From assembly GCA_025558075.1 (NCBI GenBank), contig JAHLKF010000002.1, forward strand, positions 1,240,001 to 1,304,000: a DNA stretch of 64,000 nt, written 5' to 3'. This document shows positions 11,445 to 21,616 of the stretch, one piece after another (positions within the stretch are counted from its first letter, which is position 1; each line of letters begins with the position of its first letter). The notes beneath the pieces were generated by a model that had not been told where the DNA came from, did not search any database, and saw only the letters and a list, made by a program, of their open reading frames with translations. The stretch comes from Gaertneriomyces semiglobifer. Its lineage: Eukaryota > Chytridiomycota > Chytridiomycetes > Spizellomycetales > Spizellomycetaceae. Both the position numbers and the translations under genes were made by a program.

Positions 11445-11889
11445 TTATTTCTTTCCTAAAAGATGTCAGCCAATTGTGAGAAATGCGGGTTTCCAGCGGA
11501 AGATAGAGATTCCTCAAACCTTCAACAAACAGCACATGCTTGTTCACTAGTTACATAGTTAGCGTCCTTCAGTATGAGTTGTTGAAATAGTTCTACATAG
11601 CTCGGCTACTCACCAACAGGATCGAATTTCATTAACTGTAGCTTCGGCAATGCCCTCCGCCGGGTAGTTGTGTAGAAGAAGCCTGTGCCAGCGCTCGATA
11701 TGAGCCGCAGGACAATCGTTCTAAACCGCAAGAAATTAGAGCGCCCGTCAATCTAGAAAATGTGGAATACGATCAAAGGCAAACAACGGTCCATACCTAG
11801 CTTTTGCCTTTTTAACCACTGCAAATCAGAAAGTGGTCAGCTACCAAAGTAGCCCACATGCATCCCACACCAATGGCAGCTAACTCACT
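11445..11889 (-). CDS. Mitochondrial large ribosomal subunit protein bL33m
   Basis: Five tiny exons (11889, 11818-11797, 11720-11614, 11546-11520, 11455-11445) give a 55-residue protein that fits bL33 end to end. It starts [20 protein letters not shown], continues through FFYTTTRRR and [17 protein letters not shown], and ends in KK. Yeast Mrpl39 also begins MVK. The first coding exon supplies only the A of the ATG: the donor AA|GTGAGT follows it directly and the next exon begins TG GTT. The frame upstream of that A reaches a TAG with no other ATG. The protein sits near the exit-site region of the large subunit and the mature form should act in the mitochondrial matrix. There is no cleavable presequence, as is usual for this small basic protein. 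Confidence 0.88.
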
Positions 11890-12336
11890 TGTGATAAATC
11901 CCAACCTTGCGGTGATCTACTGAGCTCCTGTCGCTTCGGGCAATTGTTCGCTGAAGGTCAAAAAATGTCGAAATTTTCGACGTGTTAACCTCCTCGTTCA
12001 CGACGGTGTTCAAGACGTGGATGGGTACTATGAAGACAATTGGGGAGAAGGATGTTTGGATGAAGGTCTCACGACGGGGATGCAGATGAACAGCAACTTC
12101 CTTGTAATAATATATATTGGGCGATTAATGACATTTGCCGGTCACTTGGACAACGATGTCGGCCGGGAAACGACTGCTGCAGATGTTGATGGCGGGGAGA
12201 AGGAAGCATGCACAGCGTAGTGCATGCTGTCATTGTATGCCTGAGCGGTATGCACCTCGCTTTAGACTTCATTTGGCAAGGACTAACTGTTTCGCCGCTC
12301 AGGGGATGCGAAAGCGGTTTAAGATCTCGTACCTTC
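11890..12336. other. Divergent promoter region, bL33m / PPR gene
   Basis: About 450 bp with no supported gene. It must hold the bL33m 5' UTR and the PPR gene promoter. The PPR reading frame is open back to an ATG at 12208, but residues encoded before 12337 look non-coding in composition. Confidence 0.4.
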
Positions 12337-14628
12337 ATGTCCGGAACATTAGGTGCGCGGACTGCCGGGCGTCACTATGAAGCTTCGCCGTTGTTTTGGG
12401 CTCTTGCGAGACGTATGTTTTCACGAAGAACGTCTGGAACACCTCTGTTGACTGATACCCCAGAGCCATCGTTACCATCGGACTCCTCGGTTTTCGAATC
12501 GTGCTCCCAAGAAAGACGCTTGAGTATGTGGAAGAGCATGTTATGCGCTCGATACGTTGAGGGTCATTCAAGCGCCGAGGCTGCAAGAGAAGCATGGCGA
12601 ATATACACCACCTTCATCGCCTCATCTATGGAGTTAGTCAAAACCTTGACATCTGACGATTGGTTCAACTTCTTCCGCTTGATGTCGAAGGAGGCCGACT
12701 CTTTGGGAGACAAGTATTCGGGCTGCCCTCAGCAAATTTGGGATGACATGCTACAAGCAGGATTAGAGATGCAACCACGCTTTATGGAAGAGTTAGCTCT
12801 GAACAGTGGAGTAGAATCTTTGCGGGAAGCAAAACAAGTTCTCGAAATGGTTTGGTGGGCGAGCGCACCTTCGATGGTGACGGATCGCTTGTTTGGCATC
12901 TTGATCAAGTTAGTCGGAGCCAAAGGCGATGCAGATGCAGTTCGCGAATTAGTTCGGCAGGCGCGAGACATGCGCAAAGCTGGTCCGACATGCTATGAAA
13001 ATGCCATTAAAGCTTTGTGCAGATGCGGCGCTGTTGAGGATGCACTCGCTCTATGCAGTCGAATGGAAGCCACCGGTCAAGGATTAGTGAATGATCGCCT
13101 GCTAGCGGCTATGATTCAAGCATGCCAGCAGGGTAAGTTGTTCAAATGGGCAGAGCGCCTTTATTTTTGGGGTAAGCGGAAAGGCCGGGCACAGCACCAT
13201 TCTGACAGCGCGTTCGTCCGTACGAAGTGTCGCGAAGGAGATATTGATGGTGCGTTTCAGCTGTGCAAGAACCTTACGAGTACCGTTGGCAAGAATGTGG
13301 GGAAGAAAGCGCAACATCATCAGACACAAATGTGGAACCACCTTCTCTGGTATTGTGTGCAGAAGCAGAGGTTCGACCTCGTGACAAGCTACGTAGCGAC
13401 AATGCGACGACATCGGGTCCCACTGAATGCGTCGTCGTTTGATGCTTTGATTCACGCGGCAGGGCTTATGGGTGATGTGGAGTCTGCCAGAAACCTCTTT
13501 CAGAGTATGCAAACCATCCGACCGGTCGTTCACCCCACGGTGGAGACCTACAACATCCTCATCAATACGATGATGAAAGCGGGCCTCGATGACGAAGGTT
13601 TAAATATTTTTGAAACGATGGAACATGGTAAAGCCAGACCCGACCGGATCACATTTAACACAGTCATTGACGGGTTACTTCGTAAACGAAAATTTGCATC
13701 CGCGTTAGAGGTATTCCAAAAGATGACCACCCAAGGGCTACAACCCAGCGCCTACACTTGCTCGACGGTCATGCGTGCTCTTGTTGGTTTGGGACGATTG
13801 CAAGATGCCCGTGCTTTTCTCGATGAAATGTTGCATCAGCAGTGGAAACCAGAAGACTGCTTACGTTGTATTACTGTGATGGTCGATGCTTACCTGAAAT
13901 CGAACGACCATGTGCAGGCGGTGATGCTGATGGAAGCTGTCAAGAAGCTCGGCGTTACTCCTGATAATGTGTTTTACACGTGTCTTCTGCACAGTTCCAG
14001 TAAGGCTGGTGATACATCTGCTGTTGCACGGCTCTGGCATCGTGCCTCGGTTGATGGCGTCGAGCCAGATGTTGGGATGTATAACGCATTGATGAGCGGA
14101 GACGTTTCTAGGAACCGACTTGGGGAGGCAATTTCCTTACTGCAAGCAATGGGTTCTGCCGGTCTCAAACCGAACGCGCGTACCTATACCGTCCTCATGT
14201 GGGCATTGAACCGTCAAGGCCGCATGGAGGAATGTGAAGAACTGGTTGCTGCCATGAGAAAACAAAACATTAACATCGGCATCTTCCACCACGTGTGTAT
14301 CATTACCGGCTGGCTGAAGCTCGGTGATGGACGACGGGCCTTTGACTATTGGAAGCGTTTCGCTTTTGCAGCACACGAGGCTGAGGTGATGCATGGCCAG
14401 CGGGATGTAGGTATCGAAGCCAAAATTTGGGTCAAAATTGTGAAACCGGAACTTATGTCGGTCACTGACATGAAAAAGAGTCCGGGGGCATTACCATCCC
14501 ACGACGAAGGTGTCAGTGTCAGCCGTACGCATGCGTTTTATTTATTGAATGAAAGCCTTAGACAAGGTTTGCTACGGCATGGCTTGAATGACGAAGCGGC
14601 AGCAGTCGCCACTCACATGATGAGATAG
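12337..14628 (+). CDS. Pentatricopeptide repeat (PPR) protein, probably mitochondrial
   Basis: An intron-free frame of 763 residues. From the ATG at 12337 the N-terminus is rich in Arg and poor in acids (MSGTLGARTAGRHYEASP and on), like a matrix presequence; an ATG at 12415 is an alternative. From about residue 170 the protein is built of degenerate 35-residue helical hairpins. Clear P-type repeats include TYNILINTMMKAGLDDEGLN, TFNTVIDGLLRKRKFASALE, VFYTCLLHSSSKAGD and TYTVLMWALNRQGRMEECEE; I count roughly ten. PPR proteins bind organellar RNA sequence-specifically and act in processing, stability or translation. The RNA target cannot be read from the sequence. The gene converges on the ECHDC1-like gene, stops 106 bp apart. 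Confidence 0.88.
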   Translation: MSGTLGARTAGRHYEASPLFWALARRMFSRRTSGTPLLTDTPEPSLPSDSSVFESCSQERRLSMWKSMLCARYVEGHSSAEAAREAWRIYTTFIASSMELVKTLTSDDWFNFFRLMSKEADSLGDKYSGCPQQIWDDMLQAGLEMQPRFMEELALNSGVESLREAKQVLEMVWWASAPSMVTDRLFGILIKLVGAKGDADAVRELVRQARDMRKAGPTCYENAIKALCRCGAVEDALALCSRMEATGQGLVNDRLLAAMIQACQQGKLFKWAERLYFWGKRKGRAQHHSDSAFVRTKCREGDIDGAFQLCKNLTSTVGKNVGKKAQHHQTQMWNHLLWYCVQKQRFDLVTSYVATMRRHRVPLNASSFDALIHAAGLMGDVESARNLFQSMQTIRPVVHPTVETYNILINTMMKAGLDDEGLNIFETMEHGKARPDRITFNTVIDGLLRKRKFASALEVFQKMTTQGLQPSAYTCSTVMRALVGLGRLQDARAFLDEMLHQQWKPEDCLRCITVMVDAYLKSNDHVQAVMLMEAVKKLGVTPDNVFYTCLLHSSSKAGDTSAVARLWHRASVDGVEPDVGMYNALMSGDVSRNRLGEAISLLQAMGSAGLKPNARTYTVLMWALNRQGRMEECEELVAAMRKQNINIGIFHHVCIITGWLKLGDGRRAFDYWKRFAFAAHEAEVMHGQRDVGIEAKIWVKIVKPELMSVTDMKKSPGALPSHDEGVSVSRTHAFYLLNESLRQGLLRHGLNDEAAAVATHMMR

Positions 14629-14734
14629 ACCCGCAGAGTTAATGAGGCATACGAACGTAGACAGGTTGTAGTAGGCTTGTTTAAGACGCGAATGGTAAAT
14701 CTATACTTCATCTAGTTTCCTGCTGCATATGATG

Positions 14735-15771
14735 CTACTTCTTGCGTCGAGCTTTGTTCAGCGCTTCCAGATTCGCCGGGGAACCCCACAGACCGCAGAA
14801 CAAATCCTTTTCAACTACCGCGCGCCCATGATCGTCGTCCATCTGGCTTACAATGCGCTTCATACCCCGTACAGCAGCAGGGACATATGCCGCGCCATCA
14901 TGACTGTCCGTAATATAAGCGTTCAAGAATTCCTCGGAAGCCTTTAGGGTAGATCCACCCGGACACACCGCGTCTGCTAGGCCCAGCTTGTGGGCCTCAT
15001 CAGCGGCGAGCTTGGGAGCAGAGCCTAATATACGCAGAGCATGATTCCGTGGCAGCAGGCCGGTGAGTCTGTGCCCTCCACCCCATCCTGTGACGACTCC
15101 CATCTTCACTTGAACGAAGCGGATGATAGCCGCCTTGGACATCACGCGGTGATCACAAGAAACAGCAAGCTCTGCACCTCCTCCCAGAGCAAAGCCTTCC
15201 ACGGCTGCAACGCTAATGAGAGGCAACTTCTTCCATCTTCCTAGCGTGTGGTTCATGATGTGGGTCATAGCTTTCCCTGCTTCCGGTGTTAGGAAGTGCG
15301 ATCTAGCTACAGAAAGGTCTAAAACATGCACAGAAAGGAGAATAGTTTGGTTCAAATATCAGGTCGTTTGAATGACCGCCCAGCAACAGAAAGGATTCAC
15401 CTACCGAAACCAGAGCAGAATGTTTGGCCTTCACCGTGGAGAATAACGCCAACCAAAGAGGAGTCATCGGTGGCGGTTGAGGCCACCTCAAGACTATCAA
15501 CAACGTCCGCCAGTTCTGCCATCATCTTTGGGCTCAACGCATTCCGCTTCTCCTGATTGCGGAGGGTGACTAGGGCGATGCCTGGGGCATACTTGAGATC
15601 CAGCTCCACATTGCCAGCTCCCAGTTCGCGGATTTTCGCACGCAACAGCTTGAGATCATCTGGAAACGAGGTGGATATGGACCTCCTGAAGCAAGGGTGC
15701 GCCGTCCGCCTGGCACCAAATACAAGTGTGCTCGCCCTCTGAACGAGCTGCCTAACTCGTTGTCTGTCCAT
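14735..15771 (-). CDS. Ethylmalonyl-CoA decarboxylase-like crotonase (ECHDC1 family)
   Basis: Two exons, 15771-15405 and 15318-14735, give 316 residues. The N-terminal 30 residues are Arg-rich with no acids after residue 2 and could target mitochondria. The crotonase core follows: a GIALVTLRNQEKRNALS strand-loop, oxyanion-hole segment GEGQTFCSGFG, then LPLISVAAVEGFALGGGAEL, IRFVQVKMGVVTGWGGGHRL and the C-terminal WGSPANLEAL. The EMG-x2-SWGG-like segment and the WGxPANLEA ending match ECHDC1 better than classical enoyl-CoA hydratase. ECHDC1 decarboxylates ethylmalonyl-CoA, and more slowly methylmalonyl-CoA, made as side products of acetyl-CoA or propionyl-CoA carboxylase. A different crotonase substrate cannot be excluded. 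Confidence 0.8.
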
Positions 15772-16027
15772 TGCCGCAGAGGCACGCGTGAGATCGACCG
15801 AAAATGTAGAGTTTCTATTGGTTGGCCAAAACGAAGTTGCAATTCTACGACAGTTTAGAATGGACTATTCTACATTGAGTAATTATGGATGCGCACAGTT
15901 ACATGCTGGCTTGCATTTCAGTGCGAAAACCTCATGGCGGAGCACGACGTGACGATTGCCCACGATGGTGCGGTCAGCCCGCAGAGTTCTTGAGGTTTCA
16001 TATCTCATCGATCTCTGGAGTCAGAAC

Positions 16028-17513
16028 TCATTCTTTCGGCACTTTACCCAGTGCACCCGTCAACACTCCAGGTACATTGAAGTTATGCTCCGAAAGTAAC
16101 TGTCTAGCTCCTTGGCGAGAGAGTTGCTGCATCAAAGAGCTACAGGCAGGAACGTTAGCAAGAATTTTACCCTGAAGAAGCCAGGAACAAATTACTTACT
16201 CCATAATGACCAAGCCCGCCATCGCCTCTACTATCGGCACGGCTCGCGGCAGGACACATGGATCGTGTCGTCCCTTGGCGCTAAGGATTCCGTCCACTCC
16301 CTCATATGTCGCTGTATTCTGCCCTTGCCCAATCGTCGCGGGCGCTTTAAAGGCAACTTTAAAGTAGATATCCTCTCCGTTTGTAATACCACCCTGAACG
16401 CCACCGCTGAAGTTGGTAGTAGTTCCAAGTGTACCGTTGGATTTCCGAACAAAAGGATCGTTATGTATATGGCCAGGTATGCATGTACCAGCAAATCCTG
16501 ACCCGATCTCGAACCCTTTCGTGGCCGGAATAGAGAGCATCGCGTGCGCGAGCTTGGCTTCTATTTTGTCAAAGCATGGCTCGCCCAATCCTGCTGGGAC
16601 GTTCCGGATCACGCATACTAGGGTTCCCCCGATAGAATCATTCGCATTTTTGGCTTCCACTATTATTTGGCGCATTCTCTCGGCCACCTCAGCATCAGGG
16701 CACCGAACCTCGTTCGCATCAACTTGCTCTCGAGTGATTGTCTTCAACGTTTGCCACCACGATGTCCACTGCTTAAGGAACTCAACTTCCGATTGTGACT
16801 TGGGGGATGTCCCGGTGGGATATGGACCGGTTGGCTCGATTGACACCTCGCCGATGGAAGAGACAAAGGCAACAATCTCGACGTTGTGCGTCAGGGAAAG
16901 AAATTTCTCGGCTATGGCAGACGCAGCTACTCGGCCTAAAAAGTGTGCAGCACATTCATGTTTAAAAACCATGGAGAACGGGCCAACGGGATGACTTGAG
17001 ACATACCGATCGTTTCCCTAGCACTACTGCGGCCACCTCCACTACTTGCTTTTACGCCATATTTCATCAAATAGGTAAAGTCCGCGTGCGACGGGCGCGG
17101 GTAGTAATCCATCTCTCCGTAATCATGTGGTCTTTGGTCCTCATTCGGAACGGTAATACATATTGGCGTTCCCAAGGTAAAACCTTTTTCTGTACCACTG
17201 AGAATGGTGGGTGCATCCTTCTCGTTACGCTATATGAAGTAAATGTAAGCCGTTGAGTTTTTGCAGACCCATGATTTTGCAATGAGACTGACCGGAGTGG
17301 TCAAAGCGCTCTGCCCAGGTCTCCGACGGGTCAATTGAGGTCGGATGTCATCTTCAGTCAGCGGCATACCAGGCGGCACGCCGTCAATGATTACCCCTAC
17401 TCCCTTACAATGGGACTCCCCGAAGGTGGTTACCCGAAAAGCGCTGCGAGAACGTTAGAGACACGGCAGTGAGGGTGCAAGTTACTTGACACGTACCTTC
17501 CAAAACTACTCAT
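16028..17513 (-). CDS. ARO2: Chorismate synthase
   Basis: Five exons (17513-17497, 17443-17293, 17229-17007, 16935-16200, 16139-16028) give 412 residues. Hallmarks are MSSFG at the start, [15 protein letters not shown], the [12 protein letters not shown] motif, [14 protein letters not shown] with the FMN/substrate-binding Ser-Ser-Ala-Arg-Glu, [15 protein letters not shown] and [17 protein letters not shown]. Chorismate synthase performs the anti-1,4-elimination of phosphate from 5-enolpyruvylshikimate 3-phosphate, the last common step to aromatic amino acids. It needs reduced FMN; fungal forms are bifunctional and carry their own flavin reductase activity. The small 17-nt first exon is followed by a 53-nt intron. 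The gene is divergent from the NIPSNAP gene across 357 bp. Confidence 0.97.
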
Positions 17514-17727
17514 TGCGTCTATACGAGCCTTGTGCGGGGGTCTGTCTCTTCCTCGACTGACTGGCAATGGCTCCTTCCGTTTCCTAATTCTCTTCGCCGT
17601 CGCCGACGTTAAAAAATCCCGCGAGACGTTGATCGCCCATCTCACACGATTTTGTTATTGATTGCACTTATCTTTTATGACTACGCCGCCCATTTCCTAT
17701 GACACACAGAATGACATAATAATATAA

Positions 17728-17766
17728 TCATGTGACAGTCACGTATTCACGGGTTGTCCACGTGAT
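17728..17766. promoter_or_regulatory. TCATGTGA / CCACGTGA motifs in ARO2-NIPSNAP divergent promoter
   Basis: TCATGTGA at 17728-17735, GTCACGTA at 17739-17746 and CCACGTGA at 17758-17765 lie between the divergent starts, within 110-150 bp of the NIPSNAP ATG. They match the octamers near kinesin-5 (8.1 kb) and DNAI2 (61.1 kb). A bHLH-type site is inferred. Confidence 0.45.
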
Positions 17767-17870
17767 ATAACGCGTGAATGCACAACACGAAAAGCGATAC
17801 GCAACTCGAACTTGCGAAAACGGCCACCCACCTTCGACCAACTTTTATACAGAACATAACTGATCTACAG

Positions 17871-19338
17871 ATGATTGCTGCTACCTCAAGACGCAACGCT
17901 TGTGCGCCGAGCTTGCTCCGCCCACTGGCTCGCCTGCATGCCCGGTCATTTGTGACGCCGACCAACCAGGTCAGGAACACAGGTACCCCGGCAGCCGAAC
18001 ATGAAGACGCAAAGCCAGCAGATACTGCTACCAGTAAGGCGAAAGCAATAGTGAGCTCTATTTTGCATGGTAGCGAGAAAGCGAAATCGGAGGCCGAAGC
18101 CCAAACCCATTCAAAAATCTTGGCTCGCGGGAAGTTTGCCCATGAGCTACAAAGTAAGCTTTGAGCCCATCTTTACCGCCATATTACTACTTTTGTTCGA
18201 TGAGGCATAACTGTTTTTTTATTCTAGTTCACAACGTAAAACCGGAAGCTATGAGTGACTACATCCAGCTGCTGTAGGTGCCCGGTTTCGAATTTGAAAC
18301 GATGTCACCGTCTGATGTTCGGCATAGGAAGGCAAACTATCCACGTATTTCAGAACAGCCTCAGTTTCAAGCTAGGCTTTTTGGTAGTTGGTCTACGGAG
18401 TTTGGGGAGGTACGTAGAGTACCAGATGTTAAAACCCGTCTGCTGCCATTAGCTAACCTTTGCATCAGCTGGATCAAGCTGGTACGAACCGACCTTGAAA
18501 GCGTTCTAACGCAGCCCGCACATTTACCAGAATTATCTGCTAGTGCATATCTGGGAATATAACAACTATCCGGGATACATTGCTACGCAGAAAATGCTTA
18601 AACAAGACGCGGTATGTAGCTTCGCCTCAAACCTGCCATCCGTCACCACCCAACGGGGCCTCTAACGACTTCCGACAGCAATATCAAACGTTTTTGAAGG
18701 AACTAGCCCCCATGTTGCGATCACGTCAAAATCAGATGCTACTAGAGTTCAGCTTCTGGCAAGGAGGACCACCAGCCGCTCCAGATGGAATTTACGAATT
18801 GCGATCCTACTTGTTGAAGGTTTGAGTTTAGCATGACTTATAAGTGCCTAAAATTCGGTAGCCTCACACAATCTACTGCACAGCCGGGTTGCTTACTGGA
18901 ATGGGAAACTGAATGGTGTGTTGTGCCGCACAACGATGACTGTGCAGCTCACCGGATGATCTAACGCATGTTGATTTAGGCGTAGAGGTCTTGAAGCGCG
19001 AAAGCGTTTCGTCCAGCCTGTCGGTGCCTGGTTCTCTCAATTAGGCCCGCTCAACTGGGTCCATCACATGTGGGCTTATCCGTAAGTGTGCAATGAATTC
19101 GTACATTCTTTTAACCTTGTTTAACGCATTTCCGTCCCCAGAGACCTGCAAACACGGAAGGAGATGAGGGAGAAGGCCTGGCAAGTGGATGGTTGGTCCA
19201 AAACAGTTTCGAACACAGGTATGGGGTTGAGACCTGGAACTTGAAAATGGCAGATATTAATCTCGTTTTTTAGTGCGATATATCAATGAAATGAATGCGA
19301 TCATCCTGAAGCCAATGCCATTTTCGCCATTGAAGTAG
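17871..19338 (+). CDS. NIPSNAP-family mitochondrial protein
   Basis: At least ten exons; the first are 17871-18153, 18228-18273, 18328-18409, 18469-18481, 18544-18611, 18679-18819, 18884-18915 and 18980-19081, then 19142 onward and a final exon ending at TAG 19336-19338. The N-terminus is Arg-rich and acid-free for about 40 residues (matrix presequence). Two ferredoxin-like NIPSNAP domains follow: GSWSTEFGELDQAVHIWEY with NNYPGY, and LLEFSFWQGGPPAAPDGIYE with WFSQLGPLNWVHHMWAYPDL. The ending ILKPMPFSPLK also matches the family. The fourth exon is 13 nt. NIPSNAPs are matrix or membrane-associated proteins; in mammals NIPSNAP1/2 mark damaged mitochondria for mitophagy. The biochemical activity in fungi is unknown. 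Confidence 0.93.
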
Positions 19339-19677
19339 ATGTAGAGCTTCCATTGATAGGACTCATAGACTTGCACACACATCACATGCGATAGGATACT
19401 GATACAAGTCATAACGAGTCCGCTTTTCCCATCTTATCCAAGGTTTTTTTATGGGGTATGTTTAAGGTCTTTATCAATGATACGCATGACAGACTTGAGC
19501 AGTGACCATGAGCCGCCTTCAAATTCACGCCTCGTCGGGGCTTGCGTAAGCCATTTCCGATCGTTGGCGCGGTGAGCGCGTTTTCGAATTCGGCCTACGC
19601 CGTATTCCATTGTGAGACCCGGTCTGTAAACCTTCCTGCCAACCACCTCTCCCTTTAATCCTTTGATATCCGTAACA

Positions 19678-21448
19678 ATGGTAGCCATATCCATCCATCC
19701 GCTCGCTCCCTCCCCGACCCTCGTCACTGGCTATAATAATGTTGGGCCATGGGCCATCGTTGGTGTACTCCGGATGGTCGCCGGCTCTCACGCTGACCAA
19801 GTGCCGGAGAAGAAAGAAAATGGAAAGCACAAGCCTCACTTCACCGCAACCAGTATTCGAGTTAGCCTCAACGTTGCTTCCGGGACGTTCGTTGCAACCC
19901 GAAGCGAGAGCGACCTCTTGGCTGCTCTTGGAAGCTCTGGAAGCAGGGATACCAAGATGAACGGCATCGTGCATTTGGTAAGAAAAGTTTGATTGGCAAC
20001 TTCTGGGTGTGACTAGGACGCTTATAGCTGGTGATAGTGTAAGGAATTGGAACTCGTTCCGCAGACACATCACGCCGCAAACGGCGTTATCATCAAGGAA
20101 GGAGAGTCGATTGACCTTCCATTCAGATTCGAGTTTGACAACGCCCTCCCTCCTACTTGTGAAATGTCTCATGACCGGTAAGATCGGTGCGAATCGGATT
20201 CCTGTCGATTTGGGTTGTGGCTCAAATCCGTTCTTTCCTAGGTACAACGCGTGGTCGCGCTACCGATTGTGTGTACAGGTAGATGGTCGTCCTCACGGCT
20301 TCCGAGGTATATTTGATCCACGGAAGCTTGTCCTTGATTACGACGTCCCCGTGCCATTCTTCGATCAAAGTGTTGTGCGCGAGGTAAGCATCATCACATC
20401 TCCCGATCTCAAGCAACATGGAAGCTGTCTAAATATTAGGTCCTATAGCTGTTAGAGCCTACTCCACAGACGTGGGCCGGCAAGACCGAAGAACTAGACT
20501 GGTCCATCAGTCTCGGCTCCACCACTGTGGCGCCGGGCGAATTCACAGAAGTATTCATTCGCGGTGCCCTCCACGAGCGCGCTGACCTAGGTGCCAGCAC
20601 CATTGCTGCACCTCCAACCACCCAAGCAGCCGCTACGCGTTCTTCAACTGGTCACATTGCGCCTGCTCCTTACATTATGCGTGCTCGGTTCAGTCTTCTG
20701 GAAGAAGCTTTGGTGCAGACCTACCAGGTATACACCACTCCAGCGGCAGCTGCCTCTGCTCCGTACCGCGGTGGATTTTCCCTTCTTCCTCACCGGCGCA
20801 AGATCTCCGACGCCAAGAACATAATCGAACGTGATGTTGGTGGCGGTACCCGTGAGATCATCTCTGTGGAAATCGATGGAGAAAATCTCAAACATGGCCA
20901 TGAGCTTAAGATACAGTTGCCCACCATGAGCCCATCCGTTCCAACTCCAGGCAGCACCATGCCCGGCCGTGCATCAATTGATCGGCGCATGTCTACCGGC
21001 GATACTACCGGAGAAGTTACCACTACTGTTCAGGTGAACCCATCTGGCAATTGGGGTAAGAGAGGCAATGATGAAAATGGCCTACTTGTCTGAAAGATTC
21101 ACCCACAATTGTCTTCGTTTCATAGGTTCATTCCAGATCTCTCATATGGCTCGAATCTCCATCGAGGTCGCAGACGGTCATACCGTTGTCTGGGAAACAC
21201 CGGTCATTGTAGCCCCATGTACTGCTGCTCAAGCCCGCAGTCTTTGTCAAGTGTATCCCGACTTCCTCACGACTGATGTGACCAACAGCACGACCAATGC
21301 TAACAAGGAAAACAAGGTGGTGACGATCATGGCCAGCTTGGAGGATCTGTCGCGCAAGGTAGAGCCAGTGGTTGGCATCATGAAAGAAGGTGTCCCATCC
21401 ATCAAAGTGGACAGTGGATTAGTTTCGGCGGCAGCAGCCGAGGAATGA
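19678..21448 (+). CDS. Arrestin-like (ART/ARRDC-type) protein
   Basis: Five exons: 19678 to about 19980, a second from GAATTGGAACTC near 20041, a third from TACAACGCG near 20242, a fourth from about 20451, and a fifth from 21126 to TGA. Arrestin_N features are the paired SIRVSLNVASG strand, IDLPFRFEFDNALPPTCE (the LPF..LP..P loop of arrestins) and SRYRLCVQVDG. The C-terminal half has FSLLEEALVQTYQVYT, REIISVEIDGENLKHGHEL and SFQISHMARISIEVADGHTV, the usual membrane-proximal arrestin C strands. Fungal ARTs recruit Rsp5/Nedd4 ligases to cargo by PPxY motifs; I saw no PPxY here, so its partner is open. The ATG at 19678 was chosen because upstream starts in frame are TTG only. Confidence 0.72.
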
Positions 21449-21616
21449 CCGTACAGCCGGTGCTTAGTTATCGCGGCAGGGCAGTTTTGGATTTTGACAG
21501 TTCTGTGAGGAGGGCTTGTTTGTGAATAAAACGTTTCTAGCCCAGGCTTTGTACTCTCACATTCTGAATTTAACTTTCTAGTTACAGCTCGCAACGGGGC
21601 ATCGTTAGAGGCCATC

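Noticed and set aside
11278..11546. A C-terminal extension of bL33m of about 80 residues ending at 11278
   Set aside because: A consensus intron (11456-11519, branch-like GCTGAC, acceptor TTTTAG) gives the standard short bL33 ending in KK.
18284..18300. TTCGAA arm-like sequence suggesting a tRNA
   Set aside because: It lies in a NIPSNAP intron and lacks acceptor, D and anticodon stems.
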